35,741 bases of DNA from Limnohabitans sp. Rim8 (GTDB taxonomy: Bacteria; Pseudomonadota; Gammaproteobacteria; Burkholderiales; Burkholderiaceae_C). The position numbers and the translations under genes were made by a program. How positions within the stretch are numbered: the stretch's first letter is position 1; the number at the start of each line of letters is the position of its first letter. A model generated the notes under the pieces. The model saw only the letters and a list, made by a program, of their open reading frames with translations. It made no database searches and was not told the DNA's origin. Below, piece by piece: positions 30,701 to 35,741 of the stretch. The stretch lies in assembly GCA_945877725.1 (NCBI GenBank), contig CAMDXR010000001.1, positions 1-35,741 on the forward strand, given 5' to 3'.

Positions 30701-31624
30701 ATGGACAGTCCGCCCCTAGCCCTCACGCCACCCCGCACACGGCCTGCGCTGGGCACTGTGGCGGAGCTCCTCAAACCCATTACTTGGTTCCCACCCATGT
30801 GGGCCTTTGCCTGTGGCGCCATCGCTTCAGGGCAAAGCCTGAGTGCGCAATGGGGTCTGGTGGCTTTGGGCCTGGTGTTGACCGGCCCCTTGGTTTGCGC
30901 CAGCAGCCAGGCCGTGAACGACTGGTTCGACCGCCACGTCGATGCCATCAATGAACCCCACCGCCCGATTCCTTCAGGCCGCATGCCCGGCCGTTGGGGC
31001 CTGGGCATTGCCATTGCCTGGACGCTTTTATCCCTGTTGTGGGCCACCTTGATGGGACTTTGGGGTTTTCTGGCTTGTGCCCTGGCCATTGTGTTGTCTT
31101 GGGCCTACAGTGCGCCCCCGGTTCGCCTCAAAAGCAATGGTTGGTGGGGCAATTCAGCCTGCGCCCTGAGCTACGAAGGGCTGGCTTGGATCACGGGTTC
31201 GGCTGTCATGTTGGGCGGAGCCTGGCCCGGCCCACATTCGCTGGCGCTGGCGCTGCTTTACAGCGTGGGGGCACACGGCATCATGACGCTGAATGATTTC
31301 AAGGCCATAGAGGGTGACCGGCGCATGGGGGTGGCCTCTTTGCCGGTGCAGTTGGGCGCGCAGGGGGCCGCCCGGTCCGCTTGTTTGTTCATGGGCTTGT
31401 CCCAATTGGCTGTGGCAGCCTTGCTGTTTTATTGGCAATTGAACGGGCATGCCTTGGCGGTGTTGCTGCTTTGTTTCATGCAATGGCCCCTGATGTCGCG
31501 TTTTTTAAACCATCCGGTCGAGCGGGCCCTGCACCTTTCGGCCTTTGGCGTGCCCTTGTTTGTCAGCGGCATGATGGTGAGTGCTTGGGGCCTGCGCCAA
31601 CTTAACCCCATGGTGCTGGCATGA
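30701..31624 (+). CDS. bchG: Bacteriochlorophyll synthase (prenyltransferase)
   Basis: A 307-residue UbiA-family membrane enzyme that attaches geranylgeranyl or phytyl diphosphate to bacteriochlorophyllide a. The prenyl-diphosphate/Mg motif NDWFDRHVDAINEPHRPIPSGR begins at Asn73, and the second aspartate motif NDFKAIEGDRRMG follows later; eight or nine hydrophobic helices are visible. The stop overlaps the bch2 start (ATGA). Confidence 0.97.
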   Translation: MDSPPLALTPPRTRPALGTVAELLKPITWFPPMWAFACGAIASGQSLSAQWGLVALGLVLTGPLVCASSQAVNDWFDRHVDAINEPHRPIPSGRMPGRWGLGIAIAWTLLSLLWATLMGLWGFLACALAIVLSWAYSAPPVRLKSNGWWGNSACALSYEGLAWITGSAVMLGGAWPGPHSLALALLYSVGAHGIMTLNDFKAIEGDRRMGVASLPVQLGAQGAARSACLFMGLSQLAVAALLFYWQLNGHALAVLLLCFMQWPLMSRFLNHPVERALHLSAFGVPLFVSGMMVSAWGLRQLNPMVLA

Positions 31625-32976
31625 ACACACCTTTTTTTGGCTGGTTTCAAATCATTCGTTTGGGCTTGATTCAGGCTTGTCTGGGTGCGGTAGTGGTGGT
31701 GACCACCTCTACCCTGAACCGCATCATGGTGGTGGAACTGGCCTTGCCCGCCTTGTTACCCGGCTTTTTGGTGGCCTGGCATTACGCCGTGCAAATGGTG
31801 CGTCCCCGCATGGGTTTCGGTGCTGACAAGGGCCGTCGCTGCACCCCTTGGATGATGGGCGGCATGCTGGTGTTGGGCGTGGGCGGCGTGATGGCCGCCA
31901 CTGCCACCGTCTGGATGGCCAGTCAGCCGCTGTACGGCGCCTTGATGGCTTTCTTGTCTTTCAGCCTGATCGGTTTGGGCGTCAGCGCCTGTGGCACTTC
32001 ATTGCTGGCCTTGATGGCCAAACAAGTACCAGAGCACCGCCGCGCGCCAGCGGCCACCACGGTCTGGATGATGATGATTTTGGGTTTTGCCGTGACGGCG
32101 GGCGTGGTAGGCAAGCTGATTGACCCCTATACCCCCCAAGTGCTGCTGCAAGTGTCGGCGGGGCTGAGCGTGGTGACTGCCTTGCTCACCGCCGTGTGTT
32201 TGTGGGGCCTTGAAAAAGACGCAGGGCCAGCCGCTGAAAACGAGCGGATTGTGGGCACAGAGCGCTTGCAAAAACAAAATTTCAAAGAGGCTCTACAGGA
32301 AGTCTGGACCGATCCTGCAGCCCGCACCTTCACTGTTTTTGTCTTCATGTCCATGCTGGCCTACAGCGCCCAAGACCTGATTTTGGAACCCTTTGCCGGT
32401 GCAGTGCATGGCTTTACGCCGGGTCAAACCACCCAGTTGTCGGGTTGGCACCACATGGGGGTTTTGATCGGCATGTTGGCCGTGGCGGGCGCCGGTTCTG
32501 CTTGGGTGCGCGGCCGTTTGGGGTCGGTGCAGGCTTGGATGGTGGGCGGCTGCCTGATGTCGGCCCTGGCTACGGTGGGTTTGTGCAGCTCGGCGCTTTC
32601 GGCTGACTGGCCACTCAAGGCCAACGTGGTGTTTTTAGGGGTGGCCAATGGCGCCTTTTCGATTGCAGCCATCGCCACCATGATGCGGCTCGCCGGTGAA
32701 GGCGGTGCTGGCCGCGAAGGCACGCGCATGGGATTGTGGGGCGCTGCGCAAGCTGCGGCCTTTGGTTTAGGCGGCTTGCTGGGCACCGCTGCCAGCGATC
32801 TGGCCCACGCACTGCTGGGCGAGCAAAGCACGGCCTATGCGGCCGTGTTTGGCATGCAAGCGCTCATGTTTGCCATGTCGGCGGCACTGGCTGCGCGCCT
32901 GCGCAGCGGTGTGGTCAGGCGCACGCCCATTATTTTTGACAGAAGCTCAATGCTGAAAGGCGGGTCAACCCCATGA
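31621..32976 (+). CDS. Bch2-type BCD-family membrane transporter
   Basis: A 451-residue polytopic protein of the PucC/LhaA (BCD) family: TTSTLNRIMVVELALPALLPG, RPRMGFGADKGRRCTPW, YSAQDLILEPFAGAVHGFTPGQTTQLSGW. It corresponds to the bch2 (ORF428) gene that lies between bchG and bchP in many purple bacteria; its exact role is unsettled, perhaps pigment handling near the last synthesis steps. It overlaps bchG and bchP by 4 bases on each side. It is the third BCD-family member in the window. Confidence 0.92.
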   Translation: MNTPFFGWFQIIRLGLIQACLGAVVVVTTSTLNRIMVVELALPALLPGFLVAWHYAVQMVRPRMGFGADKGRRCTPWMMGGMLVLGVGGVMAATATVWMASQPLYGALMAFLSFSLIGLGVSACGTSLLALMAKQVPEHRRAPAATTVWMMMILGFAVTAGVVGKLIDPYTPQVLLQVSAGLSVVTALLTAVCLWGLEKDAGPAAENERIVGTERLQKQNFKEALQEVWTDPAARTFTVFVFMSMLAYSAQDLILEPFAGAVHGFTPGQTTQLSGWHHMGVLIGMLAVAGAGSAWVRGRLGSVQAWMVGGCLMSALATVGLCSSALSADWPLKANVVFLGVANGAFSIAAIATMMRLAGEGGAGREGTRMGLWGAAQAAAFGLGGLLGTAASDLAHALLGEQSTAYAAVFGMQALMFAMSAALAARLRSGVVRRTPIIFDRSSMLKGGSTP

Positions 32977-34181
32977 ATCAGACCGATTACGACTTTGTAG
33001 TGGTGGGTGGTGGACCTTCGGGTGCCACAGCCGCACATGACCTGGTGCGCCAAGGCTGGCGTGTGTTGTTGCTTGATCGCCAGGGCCGTACCAAGCCCTG
33101 CGGCGGGGCCATACCGCCCCGACTGATCAAGGACTTTGACATTCCTGACCATTTGTTGGTGGCCAAAGTGCGTTGCGCCCGCATGATCTCGCCCTCTGAC
33201 AACAAGGTAGACATTCCAATTGACAACGGTTTTGTCGGCATGGTCGACCGGGATGAGTTTGACGAGTACCTGCGGGATCGTGCAGCCCAGTCTGGGGCCG
33301 TGCGTTGTCAGGCTATTTTCGACAAAGTTGAGCACGACAACACCGGTCAGTTGTGGGTTAACTTCACGCCGGTCACATCCAAAGAACATGCCGCGTCCGA
33401 GCACGCCAAACCCATCCGGGTCAGCACCCGCATGGTGGTCGGGGCCGATGGTGCCCGCTCTGAGGTGGCACGACAAGCCATTCCCAATGCGCACAAAACC
33501 AAATATGTCTTTGCCTACCACGAGATCATCGAGTCACCCATTGGGCAACCTGGCTACGATGCAGCGCGCTGCGACGTGTATTACCAGGGCGAGGTTTCAC
33601 CCGATTTTTATGGCTGGGTGTTCCCGCACGGCAAGACCATGAGCGTGGGCATGGGCAGCGCCGACAAAGGGTATTCGCTGCGCAGTGCCACGGCCAGGTT
33701 GCGTGCCATTGCCGGGCTCAGCAACGCACCGACTTTGCGCCGTGAAGGTGCCCCTATCCCCCTGAAACCTCTGCCCCAATGGGACAACGGACACGATGTG
33801 GTGGTGGTGGGTGATGCCGCCGGGGTGGTGGCACCATCGTCGGGCGAGGGCATTTATTACGCCATGGATTGCGCCCGCCGGGTCGCCCATGCCGCCCATC
33901 TGGCCCTTAAAACCGGTAACCGCTCTTGCCTCAAGCAAGGGCGCAAGAGTTTCATGAAGCAGCATGGGCGCGTCTTCTGGATCTTGGGTGTGATGCAGTA
34001 TTTTTGGTACCAGAACGACCGGCGGCGCGAGAAGTTCGTCAAGATTTGCGAAGACCGTGATGTGCAACGCCTGACCTTCGAGTCGTACATGAACAAAGAA
34101 CTGGCCCGCAAAGACCCAATGGCGCATGTGCGCATCTTCCTGAAAGACATGGCGCACCTGTTGGGGCTGGCCCGAACGTGA
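32973..34181 (+). CDS. bchP: Geranylgeranyl diphosphate/bacteriochlorophyll reductase
   Basis: A 402-residue FAD-dependent reductase that saturates the geranylgeranyl tail to phytyl. The N-terminal FAD motif DYDFVVVGGGPSGATAAHDL has GGGPSG at 12-17, followed by LLDRQGRTKPCGGAIPPRL, and later VVVVGDAAGVVAPSSGEGIYYAMDCAR. All are characteristic of BchP/ChlP. It is the last biosynthetic gene of the unit starting at bchG; tspO follows after 49 bases. Confidence 0.97.
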   Translation: MNQTDYDFVVVGGGPSGATAAHDLVRQGWRVLLLDRQGRTKPCGGAIPPRLIKDFDIPDHLLVAKVRCARMISPSDNKVDIPIDNGFVGMVDRDEFDEYLRDRAAQSGAVRCQAIFDKVEHDNTGQLWVNFTPVTSKEHAASEHAKPIRVSTRMVVGADGARSEVARQAIPNAHKTKYVFAYHEIIESPIGQPGYDAARCDVYYQGEVSPDFYGWVFPHGKTMSVGMGSADKGYSLRSATARLRAIAGLSNAPTLRREGAPIPLKPLPQWDNGHDVVVVGDAAGVVAPSSGEGIYYAMDCARRVAHAAHLALKTGNRSCLKQGRKSFMKQHGRVFWILGVMQYFWYQNDRRREKFVKICEDRDVQRLTFESYMNKELARKDPMAHVRIFLKDMAHLLGLART

Positions 34182-34230
34182 GCCACCCATTTTTTGCTGT
34201 ATTCCTCCATTTAACGGGGGTTGCCATTGA

Positions 34231-34728
34231 ATGGCCGCCTTGCGGCGCATGAAATCCCAAGCCTTGATCCGACTGGCTTTGGCCTTTGTTTTCAGTTACG
34301 CCACGGCGGGCATCGGTGCGGCCCTGACCGAGCTTGGCCCTTGGTACTTTGCGCTGCGCCAACCTGCCTGGAAACCTCCGGATGCCGCCTTTGGGGTGAT
34401 CTGGACGACCATTTTTACCCTTTGCGCCATCAGCGGCTGGTTGGCATGGCAAGCCGCCGATACGCCTGCTTTGCGTCGTCGGGTGGCCGGTTTGTTTGCA
34501 GCCAATGCCTTCCTCAACATGTTTTGGAGCGCGCTTTACTTTAAGTGGCAACGCCCGGACTGGGCCCTCATCGAAGTCGTTTTCTTGTGGTTGTCCATCG
34601 TGGCGCTCATCGTCGGCTTGTGGCGACTCTCGCGCTGGGCCAGTGTGTTGTTGCTGACTTACCTGGTTTGGGTCAGCATTGCGGCGGTACTGAATTTGGA
34701 AACAGTTTCCCTGAATGGACCATTTTGA
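34231..34728 (+). CDS. tspO: TspO/MBR (tryptophan-rich sensory) membrane protein
   Basis: A 165-residue protein with five membrane helices rich in Trp, including LGPWYFALRQPAWKPPDAAFGVIWTTIFTLCAISGW and NMFWSALYFKWQRPDWALIEVVFLW, diagnostic of TspO/CrtK. In Rhodobacter sphaeroides TspO is an outer-membrane protein that lowers photosynthesis gene expression at high oxygen and binds tetrapyrroles. A second Met at residue 7 (MKSQALIRL) is an alternative start. Its place after bchP and before an aerR-like gene suggests a regulatory role here too. Confidence 0.94.
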   Translation: MAALRRMKSQALIRLALAFVFSYATAGIGAALTELGPWYFALRQPAWKPPDAAFGVIWTTIFTLCAISGWLAWQAADTPALRRRVAGLFAANAFLNMFWSALYFKWQRPDWALIEVVFLWLSIVALIVGLWRLSRWASVLLLTYLVWVSIAAVLNLETVSLNGPF

Positions 34729-34904
34729 ATATGTAAATAATAACTATTATTAATTAATCCTAGGGTTTTCATGCTTGATTCAAATCAATGAAGATTTTAT
34801 AAACCATTCTGCAGCTGCGGACCGGCATGCTATGTCGCTGGCGAATTGACGCCTCGGTTTTCAACTTCCCAAGGGTTGACACGCAAACGCTGCTAGGAAT
34901 TCTC
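34729..34904 (+). promoter_or_regulatory. AT-rich promoter region of the second aerR-like gene
   Basis: A strikingly AT-rich stretch in an otherwise GC-rich cluster. It has an inverted repeat AATAATA-AC-TATTATT (34736-34751), TTAATTAA, a perfect FNR box (34775-34788), a TATAAA (34798-34803) and a lone PpsR half-site TTGACA (34876-34881). The gene therefore has its own promoter and is not simply read through from tspO. Confidence 0.6.
34775..34788. promoter_or_regulatory. Perfect FNR/FnrL box
   Basis: TTGATTCAAATCAA matches the FNR-family consensus TTGAT-N4-ATCAA at all ten fixed bases. It is centred at 34781.5, about 123 bases before the ATG at 34905. If TATAAA (34798-34803) is the -10, the box would overlap the -35 zone near -28, which suggests repression; if a start lies near 34842 it would be a class I activating position. 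Direction of effect is not decidable from sequence. Confidence 0.75.
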
Positions 34905-35738
34905 ATGTCTGAGTTCAATGGCTTGGGTGATCAGTCGCATGGTTTCACACAGCGCGGCAACATGCAGGAGGAGTGCAAAGATTCCCTGCTGGCCGTGATC
35001 GAAAAGCAAATCATTCCACGATTGCTCAATGCTCAGCAGTTTTTTCATGCCAGCACCAAGGTCCTGAACATGGATGGGCCGGCAGAGGCTCAGCCCGAAT
35101 TTTTGCCATTTACACAGCATTGCATCAAAGGCGACCCCCTGAATGCCAACGCGGTCGTCGATGCGCTGATGGCCCGGGGCGTGACCCACGACCGCATTTT
35201 TTTGGAGCTGATCACGCCTGCTGCGCGCCATTTGGGTGTTTTGTGGGAACAAGACCTGTGTGATTTCACCCAAGTGACCTGCGGTTTGGCCTTGATGCAC
35301 CAGATCACCTACCGTTTGGGTTATGAGTTTCAGTCTGGCCCGCAAGACCAAGGGGACAAAGAGCGCGTCATGCTGGCTTGCGCACCCGGTTCCCAGCACT
35401 TTTTGGGCTTGACCATCGTGGCTGATTTTTTCCGCAACGCTGGGGCCGAAGTGGTATTGGAAATCTCGTCCACCCGCGATGAGCTGCTGCGGGCCGTAGC
35501 CAACGAGTGGTTTGACGTGGTGGGCATTTCGGTGGCCATCGAGTCGCAGTTGCAGTCCTTGCCTTTGCTTATTCAGAGCCTCAGGGAGAGTTCGGGCAAC
35601 CCGAAGGTGCGCATTGTGTTGGGCGGGCCGATTTTCCTATTGCACGAATTAAGCCCCAAAGCCTTGGGGGCCGATGCCATTTTTACCGATGCCCGTGAGG
35701 CGGTGACCGCCATTAAAAGGCTGGTTCGCTCAAAATAA
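34905..35738 (+). CDS. AerR/PpaA-type B12-domain regulator, copy 2
   Basis: A 277-residue protein with the same layout as the first copy: helical cap with LGVLWEQDLCDFTQVTCGLALMHQI and a B12-type Rossmann domain with GSQHFLGLTIVADFFRNAGAEV (His165 the probable cobalt ligand), WFDVVGISVAIESQ and RIVLGGPIFLL. The two copies share the key pattern but are clearly diverged, so one is probably the functional equivalent of AerR and the other of PpaA. The start at 34905 has AGGAA at the right distance; an upstream in-frame start (34827) lacks one. It has its own promoter region with an FNR box. It ends three bases before the window edge. Confidence 0.88.
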   Translation: MSEFNGLGDQSHGFTQRGNMQEECKDSLLAVIEKQIIPRLLNAQQFFHASTKVLNMDGPAEAQPEFLPFTQHCIKGDPLNANAVVDALMARGVTHDRIFLELITPAARHLGVLWEQDLCDFTQVTCGLALMHQITYRLGYEFQSGPQDQGDKERVMLACAPGSQHFLGLTIVADFFRNAGAEVVLEISSTRDELLRAVANEWFDVVGISVAIESQLQSLPLLIQSLRESSGNPKVRIVLGGPIFLLHELSPKALGADAIFTDAREAVTAIKRLVRSK

Positions 35739-35741
35739 GGC

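Noticed and set aside
34876..34881. A PpsR box before aerR copy 2
   Set aside because: Only the half-site TTGACA is present; the base triplet 15 positions upstream is not TGT.
1..35741. Insertion sequences, CRISPR arrays, tRNA genes or phage remnants
   Set aside because: None was recognised. The repeats seen are short hairpins and regulatory dyads, and genes are packed with overlaps or short gaps throughout.

Overview
The window is almost wholly one photosynthesis gene cluster (PGC) of a purple bacterium. Gene order (puf operon with a tetraheme pufC, then crtADC and a pucBAC set; an oxygen-dependent acsF cyclase; bchF-N-B-H-L-M-lhaA-puhABC; aerR-ppsR-bchG-bch2-bchP), spheroidene-type carotenoid genes and moderately GC-rich codon use point to an aerobic or facultative phototrophic betaproteobacterium, most likely Comamonadaceae (Limnohabitans/Rhodoferax-like). 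The genus is inference.

Layout. (1) 1-8153, plus strand: 3' end of bchZ, then pufB, an unrecognised 74-codon membrane-protein gene, pufA, pufL, pufM, pufC, crtA, crtD, crtC. (2) 8252-10184, plus: LH2 genes pucB and pucA, the assembly transporter pucC, and a 31-codon single-helix membrane peptide, closed by a strong bidirectional terminator at 10203-10230. (3) 10249-10542, minus: a small RRM RNA-binding protein. (4) 10823-28047, minus: a tightly packed superoperon read from about 28.07 kb leftward: bchF, bchN, bchB, bchH, bchL, bchM, lhaA, puhA, puhB, puhC, acsF, puhE, crtI, crtB and, last, a BLUF blue-light receptor. (5) 28300-35738, plus: an AerR/PpaA-type B12-domain regulator, ppsR, bchG, bch2, bchP, tspO and a second AerR/PpaA-type regulator.

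How it works together. The bch genes make bacteriochlorophyll a from protoporphyrin IX (BchH, BchM, AcsF, BchLNB, BchF, BchZ, BchG, BchP). CrtB, CrtI, CrtC, CrtD and CrtA make spheroidene/spheroidenone. PufLM, PuhA and PufC form the reaction centre, PufBA form LH1 and PucBA form LH2. PuhB, PuhC, PuhE, LhaA, PucC and Bch2 serve assembly. Control genes cluster with it: PpsR, two AerR-like proteins, TspO, and a BLUF protein whose key residues align one for one with AppA. Two tandem pairs of perfect TGT-N12-ACA PpsR boxes lie before bchF and bchG, and a perfect FNR box lies before the second aerR.

Most novel points: the extra membrane-protein gene between pufB and pufA; the LH2 alpha Phe44/Leu45 signature predicting a blue-shifted (B800-820-like) antenna; the 31-residue membrane peptide closing the puc operon; and a BLUF protein plus two AerR-like proteins that together resemble a split AppA. 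No tRNA, rRNA, CRISPR array, insertion sequence or phage gene was seen, and no gene-free stretch exceeds 300 bases.
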